Below, in pieces: positions 42,701 through 54,284 of a DNA stretch of 64,000 nucleotides. Numbering within the stretch: the first letter of the stretch is position 1; every line of letters starts with the position of its first letter. The position numbers and the translations under genes were made by a program. Origin of the DNA: Metopolophium dirhodum (lineage: Eukaryota; Arthropoda; Insecta; Hemiptera; Aphididae); NCBI RefSeq assembly GCF_019925205.1, contig NC_083563.1:11975228-12039227 (forward strand), written 5' to 3'. The notes under the pieces are model-generated. The model did not search any database, was not told the DNA's origin, and saw nothing but the letters and a program-made list of their open reading frames with translations.

Positions 42701-42965
42701 TTGACGTTCTGGGACAACTTGGGTGGGCCAACTTCCAAACTTCAAAACTCATAGCGGTCGTACTTGCAATTTTTTAAATTAGACTTGCAAATACTTGCTA
42801 ATCGTTAGCTTTCATTTGGTGCCGATTTAAAAGTTCTATGACAAAGTGGGTGGGCCAACTTCACAAGTTCAAAAGTTTATAGCGGCCGCCTGATGGACTT
42901 GCAAATTTCAAATAGGGGATTTCAAATACTTGCTAATCATTAGCTTTCGTTTGATACCGACACAG
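39745..42965. repeat. Very large inverted repeat with tandem-array arms
   Basis: The left arm (about 39,745-40,580) is a tandem array of units of roughly 140 bases. Each contains TTGCAAGT words, an ACGAAAGCTAA.GATTAGCAAG block and a GTTGGCCCACCCA block. The right arm (about 42,470-42,965) carries the same units in reverse complement. The best-matched parts are 39,985-40,055 against 42,835-42,905, nearly identical including GGCGGCCGCTATAAACTTTTG. The 1.9-kb spacer is AT-rich and shows no gene. It could be a foldback or MULE-like transposon or an inverted satellite duplication. Confidence 0.8.
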
Positions 42966-43506
42966 CTAACTGTGTGGTGCGGTAAATCCCGAAACTCACC
43001 TACTATATATACTAGACTATAGTCTATTTTATTTAAATCTTGTTATGATATGTTTTTTGGTTACCTAAGTATTATTTTTCTAAATATTTATCTGTCTACA
43101 GTTGAATAACGCGACTTCAACCTTGAAAAACTATAAAATATAGCAATATATAGGTGTATTATGGTTATAGTGTGATTCTGTTCACAGAGAGATTTGCGTT
43201 AGTGTATTTAAAAAAAAAAACAAAAAAATACAAATCTTTACTGATAATATTGTGGGCGGGGATGCCAAAGATCGTTTTGTGAACTCGAACGCTGTACCAA
43301 CTAAACCTTCGTAGACAACAGCAGTGCAGATCCACAATCATTACGTCCAAACTGGTCAGTATCAATTATTTTACTCTTCGAGTTCTATGAATTCACATTC
43401 ATCAATCATCATGTTTAAGTTATTGGTAAACACCTGCAAAATGTTAAATATAAATACATAATAAGCAATAGGTATATATACTATACTAGCTGATCCCGTG
43501 CATACA

Positions 43507-43781
43507 AAACATTTTGTGAAAATTTGCCTACCTGATAATGTACTGCTGCGAATCAGAATTTTTATTTCGGGCAACAGAAAAGTGAAGATAAATTTTGAAC
43601 ACCATGCACGATACACCGAATATTAAATGTACAAACTCTATATGATTCAAACTTTGTTCAGTTGGTTATTTAATATTTGGTGTATGTGTTTAAAATGTAT
43701 CTTAACTTTTCTGTTGCCCGAAATAAAAATTCCGATTCGTAGCAGTACATTATCAGGTAGGCAAATTTTAACAAAATGTTT
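43507..43781. repeat. Near-perfect hairpin (inverted repeat, arms about 115 bp)
   Basis: Bases 43507-43628 and 43668-43781 are reverse complements. The outer 77 bases have only three mismatches (through GCCTACCTGATAATGTACTG and TTTATTTCGGGCAACAGAAA), and the inner part has more changes and an 8-base gap. The loop is about 40 bases. It lies about 0.5 kb upstream of the odorant-receptor start. A GCTGATCCCGTGCATAC string just before it recalls a dispersed aphid repeat. Confidence 0.85.
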
Positions 43782-45149
43782 TTTTCAAACATAATATTAC
43801 TATATACATTCCGGAATATTGGTAGAATAAAAATACAAATAAAAAACTTGACAATAACAGAATTATTTATGACAGTCTTACATCAAATATGCATAATGCA
43901 CCAGCGTCGTCATTTCCTTTAAAAAATTAAAATTGTAGAATTCTAAGAATTACGGCTAAAGTTTATGAGTAATTCTTCATTTCTACTGTATAATTATAAT
44001 AAAAGTTGCAGTTGAATTGCATGATGAATTCGTATACCCACCTATAAACCTTGATAGTAATGAAAGGGTAAAAAAAAATCGAAGGGTATAAGACTACGGA
44101 GTATAAATTATAATATTGATAGAAACTTAATTGCATGGCAACAGGTATCATAAACATGAAATCTATAGACAATCATGCACGCATAACAAAAATAAATTAT
44201 TTGATCGATGAGGCACCTCCCATATAAAAATATAAGTGTCGCCAAGATCCGTTTCATACGAACAGTGGATGTTTGTATGCATGCATTCAGTGATTCGCTG
44301 TCGTGATGGACATTCAGAATGAGAAGCATCATGTTTTCAACATCAGGTTCGCGAATCTTATAGGTTTGTATCAAACGTTGGATCCCGGAGCATTAAAATG
44401 TCGAGGTCGAAACGTATACCAAATTTTCGTTGCGTTCATTGCGTTGTACGTGCTAGTCATATCGGTGGTGTTGTTCGTCGGCTGTTTGCATTTATGGACG
44501 TATAATACGGCTACGAGCTTACTGGACTTTTTGATAACAACAAACTCATTTTACGCGTGCTACAAGATGTGGATCGTCATTTACCGTTCGTGCGACATAT
44601 GGGACTGTCTTTCAATCACGCGGTACGGTTTTACGTCGTTGAGTAACCGGAAGCGGAACGGACATGACATACTGGATCGTTGGCGATCGCGTTCAGTCTG
44701 GTACACCAGCTTGTTAGCTGGCGCGTATTTTTTGACGATGGTATTTTACGTGGGATGTCCTCTGGCTTTCGGTGCCGCTGTAATACCGATCAAAAATCAC
44801 GACGGTTCGATCGGAAATTACCGTCTGAACGTTTTAAATTTGTATTTTTTTGCATCTGACGAGACGTACAATGAATACTACAATACGTTTTTCGTCGTCG
44901 AGGCGTTGTTCATTGCCAGTTTAGTAATAACTTACCTTTTGTTCGATATACTTTTGCTGACACTGTGCTTGGGAATATGCTGTCAGATAGAAATGATTTG
45001 CTCTGCCTTCGAATCGGTCAACCATAACTCACCTAGTGATCTTCATTCCTCTGCAATTGGTAAGTACGTCAATTGGTCGTAAAATACATACAACGTACAT
45101 ACATACGTGAGTCAATCAGGATAAGTTTGGTTATATTATATTATAGCCA

Positions 45150-45260
45150 TTCCACCTGGCGTTGCCCGTGAGACTAGCTTGTGATTACGCGAGTAGTATA
45201 TCATCAGGTAAGCAATCTACATGTGATCGATTGCAGACTCCGTGGGGAGAGTTAGTAAAT
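45150..45260. repeat. Fragment of a dispersed repeat in receptor intron 1
   Basis: CACCTGGCGTTGCCCGTGAG and the following bases resemble the start of a dispersed element also glimpsed at 43490 and 56667 (CTAGCCGACCCGTCACAGCT, then TCGCCCGTG). Only the first part is recognisable. Confidence 0.4.
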
Positions 45261-46074
45261 GTATAAAATTTAACTCTAAAGTATTAAAGTTATACCAAGT
45301 TTTATTTTCGTGACAAAAAGTAGCCTACATAATTCAGGAACTTCATGACATTTCAGAGTTAATTTGAATAAAAATACGATTTAGTCAAAAATTGGGTTTG
45401 CTCAAAATAAAAATATTGTTTTTTTTTAAATGTTTAAAAAATTCTGGTTCATTTTTGATTACTAGAATTTTACGTTTAGATTCGTATAGCTCTGCTCAAT
45501 TGGTAAATGTATAAGCTCTTATAAATATATTTTAATCTACATTTATATGTTAATGAATTATTCAGAAATAAATAAATAATTTACCATTATTCAATTAGAA
45601 TGAAATATCTGAAACTTAACTGACTATGTCGTATGAAACTATGTGATTGTGTAGTTGACCAATTGAGTATCCTTAGATTTTCTAAAAAAGTCATTGTAAG
45701 ACGACTAAACTGGTAATTTTAATAGTTTTTAATTTATTGCAGTCATGATTATTGACATTTAGTAATTTATACTGGATACAATTATTTAATATTTTGTTAA
45801 CTTGTAGATAACAACGATGAAAAACACATTATATCCAACGAACATGATTTAATATATGATGAATTAATAACAATTATAATAAATCATCAAGCAGTTATTA
45901 AGTAAGTGTTAATTTTATTTTATTTTTGAATTATATTATGATTTTATGGCATTTTATACCTAATTGTAAAATTAAACTATTGATACTGAAGATGACAAAG
46001 ATATAAAATAAAATCCCCTTTTTTAATAATAATTATTATTTGGTTGTACTTACTAGATACCTATAATGTATAGT

Positions 46075-48566
46075 CAGGGCCGGATCTAGGGGGGGGAAGT
46101 CAGGGATTTATCCCCGGGCGTATAATTTTCGTGGGCGTATTTTTAAGGTTTGAAATTTGTAAATTAAAATTTTAAAATTGACTTTAAAACAAAAGTCAAA
46201 ACTTGGTTCAAATAATATTTTACAGAAAATGTGTAATATTGGATATGCGAATAAAATAAAATAATTTTTTTTTTAATCGAGATAAATTATATCTAATAAC
46301 ATTGATTTAAAAATTAAAAAGGACAAATATGAAATAGGTATACGCAGTGTCGTGGAAATACCCGTCCGCATCTGTCAGTGCGCGAGAGTGACACGCCTTA
46401 GTCTATCATAGATTCATAGATTACACTTAGTTAAACTCTCCGATTAGTGACATATTAAAGTATGGTATAAATTACATCGTTTTCTTGCATATAATATATT
46501 ATGTAGATACTAGATACAGCCCCCCCCCCCCAATTAGTCGTGTTATTGCATAAACCTTAAATAATAAAAGGCAAAGTAAAAACCATGATATTTTAGGAAA
46601 CTTTTAGTGAAATATTTTTCCTATTCTTATTATTAATTATCAGGGTTGGGATTTTATAGCACTTAAAATTGCATAAATATGCGCTAAAATATGCAAAAAA
46701 AAAGAAATTTATTAATTAATAATTTTAAAATGTATAGAAATACATATTGAATAATAAACATTACTTTGATATGTAATTTATCTTTTATTAAAAATCTTTT
46801 AAATCTAACATTTTTTTAATATAAAAAAAATATATATTTTAAAAACATTATTTTTGAAATGTTTTAATATTTATTAAACGTGTAAAAAACATTTCATTGT
46901 TACTTGGGCCGATTTCAAAAATATTATTCACTCGAATTGCTTCCTAAGAGGGTCACTACCTACTCTTGTACTGTAATCGCCTGCGATAGCTATAATTAAT
47001 CGATTTATAAAAAAATATATCAAACATAATTTAGATGAAAAATCATTCTGTTATACAGTCAAAAACTTAAGTTTGTATAAAATAAATGTTGTTTTTTATT
47101 CGTGTCAGGCGCATAGTATAACAGTAATAATAATAATGATATAAGTTGTATAGTGTAAAATAATATAAACAGTATAAAATAAAATAAACAAAAAAAAAAA
47201 TAAATAAAATTAACAAATAAATGTTGTAATAAATAGACAAACACAGTAGTAATAATTGATAATATTAAAAATAATTTTGCTAGTCGTTCAGAGATCTGTT
47301 CTAAAGCTTTTCGTTTCAATTTGTTGCTGAGTATCTGTCTGTTAATTTTTTGCTCTGAATCTTTCGCACAATCGTGATTAAGTTTACTATTTTCGAACTG
47401 GATTTTATTGCGTTGATCGGTTTTCAAATAGACTGTACATATTTTTTTCGTACATGTCCACCGTTTAATGTCAATAGCTAATTATTTTTTGTATCCAAAC
47501 TTAAAACCATCACATATTATAATGGTTAGGTTAGGTATATTAGGCACATATTATAATGGTTAATGGTTTTACCCTTTTCGCTGATCTCGCTTATCACGTT
47601 CATTTTTATAAAAATGTATGTATACTATATAATAACGTGTTATTTATCGTGGTTGCGAAAACGAAACTGATTGTGTTGAACTGGTGATGATAGACTAATC
47701 ACTAATCGCGGATAAGATTATTGCATTCGAAAAATTAATCTGTCTGGTAAATTATACTGTCTTAAACATTTTATTTTTGACCATTACGGAATAATATAAT
47801 AATCGATAGTACACGTACAACTATCGATATATTAATTAATATTCCAGGTGTGTCATGTGAGGCAATTCGAGTAGACCATTTGGGTATACTCGAATATTGC
47901 CTCCGAAAACGCCGGGAGGCAATTCAAGTAAAAAAAGGTCACCTACCTAAGTTTAGGAGGCAATTCGAGTGTCACATATACATTTTATCGATAAGTTATA
48001 ATCCATGATAAAGTAAATTTCATGTTATAATCATTATATTACAATTTACAGTACATCACATTTTTGTTTCATTGTATTTTTTCCGTATTTAGGTACATAA
48101 TATTAAGTTTAGATTGTAACAAATATTAAAAATGAAAAATGTATAATATTGTTATGTTGCAAATTAATATTGTTCTTTTACATGAAGCTTTTTATATTAA
48201 AAGTAAGCAATGGAACCTAATTTAGATTTGTTAATAAATAATTTATACATGTTATTATTATCAATATTATTTTTATTCTAAGCCTGAAACTTGGAAATAT
48301 TTTCCACATATTTTAGCTTTAAATACACCATTAAGAAGTGCTTCTAAACTATTACTTGATTAGTTTAAAATCGTTTAAATTATTTGTGGTAAATAAATTA
48401 TTGGTCCAGTATATTGCAAAAGGTTTTGTAAGTGTTGGTCCTCATAATACTGTGTGAGTGCGCTTGATTTTCCGTAAAAAAAAAATACTAATTCTGGTAA
48501 TCTCCCTGAGATTGGCGTATTTTTTTTAATTTTCCCCGGGTGTTAAAAAGCTAAGATCCGGCCCTG
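46075..48566. mobile_element. 2.5-kb DNA transposon with 8-bp target duplication, in receptor intron 2
   Basis: The left end reads CAGGGCCGGATCTAG and the right end, on the minus strand, CAGGGCCGGATCTTAG. Identical TGTATAGT octamers flank it at 46067-46074 and 48567-48574. Termini and duplication length fit hAT, but 8-9 bp also fits some MULEs. Inside are a FLYWCH-like fragment (about 47,330-47,475, minus), a cluster of GAGGCAATTC motifs (47,858-47,970), and CAGGGTTGGGATTTTATAGC at 46642, which looks like the end of another MITE. No complete transposase remains. The copy of this intron at 63,750-64,000 lacks the element. Confidence 0.85.
47330..47475 (-). pseudogene. FLYWCH-type zinc-finger fragment inside the 46075-48566 element
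   Basis: The minus frame reads RWTCTKKICTVYLKTDQRNK, then an NSKLNHD segment, then LKRKALEQISERLAKL. The WxCxxxxC spacing, a later His, and a following Lys-rich helix with LKRKA are typical of the FLYWCH fingers that precede MULE-type transposases. An upstream stop cuts the domain start, and downstream the frame turns into low-complexity Leu/Phe. It is a relic of a transposon protein, not a host gene. Confidence 0.5.
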
Positions 48567-50934
48567 TGTATAGTTATTATATAAGTATTGTTTACAATAT
48601 GAAATACTACAAAATAATTTATTTTTCAAACTGTTTTAAAACTTGTACAATTCTAAAGGGATGTGGAATTCATGGAAACGTGTGAAAATTCACGGGATCG
48701 ATACAGAAATATTGTGGCAATGAATAATTTATTATAGTTTACACATTGGAAATATAATGTACTAGTACTTCATTTAAATATTAAATTTTTTTCAATCATT
48801 TAAAAATACAAAAAATAGGGTTCAGTTTGAAGGTGCATATATTATAATGTACGTGGAGAGACAGAGTTGTTGGTATTTTAGTGGAATCGAACGGTGCCAT
48901 TACAATTCTAAATGATTTTACATTAATTCAAAAAAATAAATAAACAAATAACTAACATTTTAGTTAGTTCTCTTAAATAAAAATGTAATAGAATTATTCA
49001 TGAACTTTAGTCACTCCTATTTAAAGTTCATATTTTTACAGTTCATATTTTTATAGTCAATATTTCTTATGATTAAATTTCTAAAATCATTAGGTATCTG
49101 ATTATTTATTTTTCCAAAATGTTGAATTACTTTATTTTGTTTTACTATGTGGATGACAGATAATTGGAATACATTTTACTATTTTAGGTCTTACGAATTT
49201 AATATTATTTTTTTTCAGGAAATTTGAATTATTTTTAAAAATATTTGAACGAGTCATGTTGTCACATATTTTTGTTTCGTCGATTTCACTCATCATACTT
49301 TGGTTTAATTTAATAATGGTAAGAAAATATCAGAATACTTAAACATTTGATTACAATATTAGTATAAATTAAATTTGTATATACAAAACAATAGGTCATG
49401 TACGAAGAATAATGTAATGTAAATATTATACCAAAATTACTTCGCCATTCTCCGTGTAAAAAAAACGACAAGTATAAAAAAAAGGCTCTAAAAGTTGTGA
49501 TATCATCTTAAAGGAAGTTAAGTCTCTGAACAATATAATTACGATATAATTTTTGTTAAAAAAATCTGCTAAAAAATTGATAGTAAAATCAAGCTAAGTT
49601 CAATTTTTTAATTGCTGGGTCTTTGGTTTATTACAATAATATATTTCTCCTAAAATTGATGATTAACTTTTAAGAGAACGCTACAAATTGGTGTATCTAT
49701 TGATTGCTACATAAAATATTAATAAAACGTGTTTTAAAGAAAGTTATTAAGTTATAATTTAACTGGAATAAAATGATTTTAGAGTTTTTTCAATGATGGC
49801 ACATTTGCGATTTCTGGTGATACGACACTAAAAACGATTGTGTCAATTCCTTCATTCTTGTTTCAAATATTTATGTCATGTTATTTATTTGATGATATAC
49901 ACAACCAAGTAAGTTGAAATACATTACTTTTTAGTATACGTATCTATTGAATAAGAATATAATATTATGTATGATTGCAATTATTTGTGCAGATATTTTA
50001 AATTCGACAGAGTTGACATTTGTATTGAATTGTTAATTTAGTAGTTACCTGATAAGACTTATTAGTTATTATATAATAAAGTTAGTATATTATAAACTAA
50101 AAATACTAACGTTATTTTTCAATTTAACTAAAATATGGCGAAAGAGTTTAGTATAGCTAATATACTAACATAGGTTAGATTTAGGAAAGATATCTTTAGT
50201 TTTGGAAGCAGGTATGATAAGTTTTTGTTGAGTTTGACTATTTGGATAAAAAATATATTTAAGATATATTCTGTAATGATGATAATAATTGACATCAGTT
50301 TTGTGGTAAACTGGACAAATTACTCACGCTTAGTGGTGGTTTTGGTGACATTATTTGTGTGAGTAGAGTTTGGGTCTTGTTTGGAGGTGTGCTTTCATTT
50401 GAGTCATATTGTATTCTTGGGCGCCCCTTTTTTCTCAGTTTCCTTTTACTCATTGTCGCAAAAAACTTTTAAGCCCCCTCTAATTTAGAATTTACTTTTT
50501 CTCTCCATTAAAAGTGCAGTTCTTGAAACCGGTATCAACCGTTATAAAACCGAAACCGTTTAAAATATCAAAAAATTGAAATTTTTTCAATCGGTTTCAA
50601 GCCCTGTAAAAGTGATAACCCAAAATGTATATTTTTCCTAAATCCAACTCTAATTTAGAGAACACTTTTATGTTACTATTAACACTCCATTTATTTCTAA
50701 TAAAAAAGTCAACCTATATAATCAAATAAAACAAATTCTAATTTAATATTTTAGCCTTATTTATAACAATATAATAAAATACAATATATTATATAGAAAT
50801 ATGTATAGAAATTTAAAAGATATTATAAGAAACATACAGGTTATCACTTATCAGTTGTCACTTTAATAATTTCTCAACAAATCCAATAAAATATAATAAA
50901 ATAAAATAAAATAATTTTTTTTTGTTATAACCTC

Positions 50935-50995
50935 TAGCGATGGCGCCTCGGGTAAATTTCCCCCCGTCGCCCCCCTAAATACGCCACTGACGAGA
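50935..50995. repeat. Terminal fragment of an unclassified transposon
   Basis: GGCGCCTCGGGTAAATTTCC and the following CGTCGCCCCCCTAAATACGCCACTGA have the look of a hAT-type right end (minus strand CAGTGGCGTATTTAGGGGGG). I found no matching left end nearby, so only a fragment is called. Confidence 0.4.
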
Positions 50996-51907
50996 ATCGA
51001 GTACCGATTTAAACTTATGAATATTTTTTGTTTCTTGTCCATTACATCAGGCGAAGGCTAAGACGATGATAGATTTTTTTTATTGGAGTTGAATTTGTAT
51101 TTGTAACACCATGATTATTGGACGATTGGGTCGCCATTACAACTGCAGATAAAACTGATAATAGAACGAGCGGAAAACCATTTCAATCGTTAGAAATTAG
51201 AATCAATACCAATGTTATAATATAAATATTATGTATCATTGCCTATTGGATAATAATTATAATCACATATCTTATAAAATCAATAAAAAGTGTGTAGTAT
51301 GTATGTTGTCTACATACTTTGTAAAGTATAAAATTCTGTTAACAGTTTGTTAATGAATACCTTTATATTTTGCCAATTACGTTTAGAAAGATTCAATAAT
51401 ATATGCATTGTACAGCAGTAATTGGACGGAAATGGATATGAAGTCTGAAAAATTGATATTATTAACAATGCAATTAAATAATGCTAATTAGAAAAAGTTA
51501 AGATATACTAGAACAAGAATTGTAAATTTGGAAATGTTTTTTAAAGTACGTACTAATGAAATAATTATTACTCAACTGAAATCATAAAACCATAGTTAAA
51601 TGCATTTATGAAATTCAAATTCTAAAATTCATATTTCTAACTAATACCTACCTATTAAAAAATAATTATACATTTTATATTTAAGATATTAATACAATAT
51701 AATCGAGAATCTCGTTTTGCACCACTGCTAATAGATTTTTAGCGTACTTCGTAATATTTGGCAGATCACTCTAATCCGAATGGTAGTGTTAAATTGAACT
51801 CAATGTTAAATTGTTGCTTAAAGTATGCAATATATACGATGAAAAATGATTCTGAGTGGAGATTGTCGGTCATCCTATAGTATATAACCTATATTATTAC
51901 TTCTAAG

Positions 51908-52662
51908 CAAGGCTCGGAACTTTAAGCGCTAAAAAGTACTCAAATATGCGCATACATATGCGTTAAAAAACATCAAAATATGCGGTACCTACCTATATTG
52001 TGCAGTAAAAAAAATGGAAAATATGAAAAATTATGCAATTTATTGAACAAAATAAATTTTACATGCGAAATTACAAATTTATATTAGGTACCTCCCTAAA
52101 AAAACTTAAAAGAAAAAAATTCATGCTGCATCCCTTATGTATTACTGTGTCATCCTGTTTGTATACCTTCATATCACCAATTCATCAAACTTTAATCTTC
52201 TTGAGTTCCTACAAAAAAGTTAATATATTTTTAATTTATATCATGGTACAAAATGGTCGGCGGTCACGTATATCACGTATCTATAAACCTTGACTATTAC
52301 CTTCGATGAGTTCTCAGTACTATATAGAGATTATAATATTATTGTTGAGTGCATTGGGTATAACACAATATTATAAAATTTAGAATTTTAGTCGTCATAA
52401 ATCTAAAAATTTTTTAGTAAACTCTAAATTTATAAAAAAAAAAAATGTTTTCGTTAAATGCATATATATATTATATATGCATAAAAATGTTCTTAAACCT
52501 AAAATTTGCGAATTCGTACATAAAATAAAGAAATATGCAAAATTATGCAACAAAAATGTTTGTTTTTGAAATATACGTATTATGAATCGAATTTGTATCA
52601 AATCAGAATTTCAATATGCACTTTCTAGACAAATATGCAAATGTCTAAAGTTCCGAGCCTTG
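51908..52662. mobile_element. hAT-type MITE with perfect ends, in receptor intron 5
   Basis: The terminal inverted repeats CAAGGCTCGGAACTTTA are identical over 17 bases. Perfect 8-bp target duplications CTTCTAAG flank the element (51900-51907 and 52663-52670). The interior is rich in ATATGC words and has no transposase; the short frames inside are not genes. It is probably the youngest insertion of the family that also includes 3844-4384. Confidence 0.95.
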
Positions 52663-53359
52663 CTTCTAAGTATATTTTATCATATATTTATTTACAATTG
52701 TAAATAGAGTAATAGAGTACTGAGTAATTAATATTAAATAATAATTAATACATAATTTATCTATCTAATAGTAATGGTACTTAGAACTGCAAAGTATATG
52801 AATTATATATTTATTTTAATATATATAAATTATATATTAAAAAAAAAAAAATGATTACTTATTTAAATTTAACGAAAGTTGCAGTAATAATAACGTATGA
52901 AAAATTATGTATTCAATTTTGAAAGTATAATTTATCTTTAGTTAAATAAATTAAGGGACCTATGGGATATTGATTTTGTCAAATTTTGTAAATAATTTAC
53001 TTTAAACGCATATAAAAACATGTGACTAAACAGTAAACACACACATCTGCATTGGAAAACGATTATAATTCAATGTTCTGTTTAGAATCCAAAATGTCTT
53101 AAGTCTTGTTTACTATGGTGTAATAATTTCACACAATGCTAGACAATTTGTTTATTTTAGATAATACCTGCAATACCTATTAACCAAATATTATTATTAT
53201 TTAGTACTTACTTAAGTTTTATGATTGAATAATATAATATAATTAATTTAATTTTTTTGTTTTGTTACTTACAGACAAAGGGGTAATTGCTACACAATTG
53301 TATCGGTTTTAATGAATTATATCATCAAATTAAATCATATCATAATTAAGTATCCTTAA

Positions 53360-54284
53360 TAACATTTATACATACATAGCGTGACAATTTTGAGAAAAGC
53401 AGCCACCCATTAGTAACACTTCCATTTGCTAAAATTTTTATTTTATTGTTTTAAACAATTAAAAAATTATTACAATACTTACGATAACATGGTCAATTGT
53501 TAATGGATTATTATATTAATATAACAGTTGATGTAGATTATTAATTATAATTTATATTAAAATATAATTTTAATTATTACTTACTACTTACTTACCAATA
53601 TTGTATTTTATTTTTATTATAACTACTTTTTTAGAGATTTAGATGTTACTATATAGCATTCAAGTGGGTGACTGTTATGGATAGTGTTACATTTGAATTC
53701 AATGATATAATATCATTGTATACGAAAAACGATTCCAAGTGGAGACGATTTGACAGCCTAGGATATTGTATACTATACTTATATTGATATTATTAAATAT
53801 TATTAATACCGTAGCCGGTTAAGTTGAGTTATTATTATTTGTTTATTATCATATTTGTATATAATAATACATTTTAGACGTTTCAATTACCCACGAATAA
53901 TATTTTTAAAATAGGTATACAAATTACAAGTTACAACGAATTATGAACGACATTTCAAAAATTAATTGCCGAAAATCTTAGTTTTTAACTGAAAACGACA
54001 GAGAAGTCTGAATTTGGCGGTCAGTCTTATTTTTAAGTTATATTATAGCTAATTGAACTTTTTGGTATTTTCATATAATATATCCGGTGTAGTCACTCGC
54101 ACACTGCGCTTGATCGAACAATTAAAATCAAAAACATCCCTCGACTTGTTATGTAAATCCACCATGGGTGGGTGTCAGAATTATTTTTGCATCATCAATT
54201 TTAAAACGTTGATTTACCTAGATTAAAAAAAAAATTAATTTGTTATACTTAACATTCCTACAGTAAAATTTTTTTTTTTTTTTT
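53360..54284. other. Non-coding spacer after the receptor
   Basis: AT-rich DNA with poly-T tracts. I see no exon, RNA gene or complete element. Confidence 0.5.

Larger units (their letters stand above)
44306..53359 (+). pseudogene. Odorant receptor (insect 7tm_6), disabled by a stop and a frameshift
   Basis: The exons are 44306-45059, 45808-45901, 49219-49318, 49783-49908, 51387-51545 and 53275-53359, all with GT..AG borders and matching phases. Exon 1 encodes about 250 residues with four hydrophobic segments (near 36-60, 68-92, 130-156 and 190-225). Exons 3 and 4 give TM5 and TM6. Exon 5 has the ALYSSNWTEMD motif typical of aphid receptors. After 392 codons an in-frame TAG (51489-51491) interrupts exon 5; the same frame then continues coherently (TRIVNLEMFFK) to a good donor. 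Exon 6 starts ACAAAGGGG and hits TAA in frame, whereas the frame shifted by one reads NCYTIVSVLMNY, the usual receptor end, so a small indel is implied. Without these the protein would be about 438 residues. The GTG just before the ATG is not the start. Intact splice sites point to recent loss; an assembly error or a segregating allele remains possible. Confidence 0.85.

Noticed and set aside
44108..44374. Minus frame overlapping the receptor start
   Set aside because: It is antisense to receptor exon 1 and its 5' flank and resembles no family.
47059..47330. C-terminal half of a 122-codon minus frame
   Set aside because: Beyond the FLYWCH-like part the frame becomes Phe/Leu/Ile/Tyr low complexity from an AT run, so it was not called as a separate membrane protein gene.
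52033..52601. Two frames of 68-86 codons
   Set aside because: Both lie inside the 51908-52662 MITE, which has no coding capacity.
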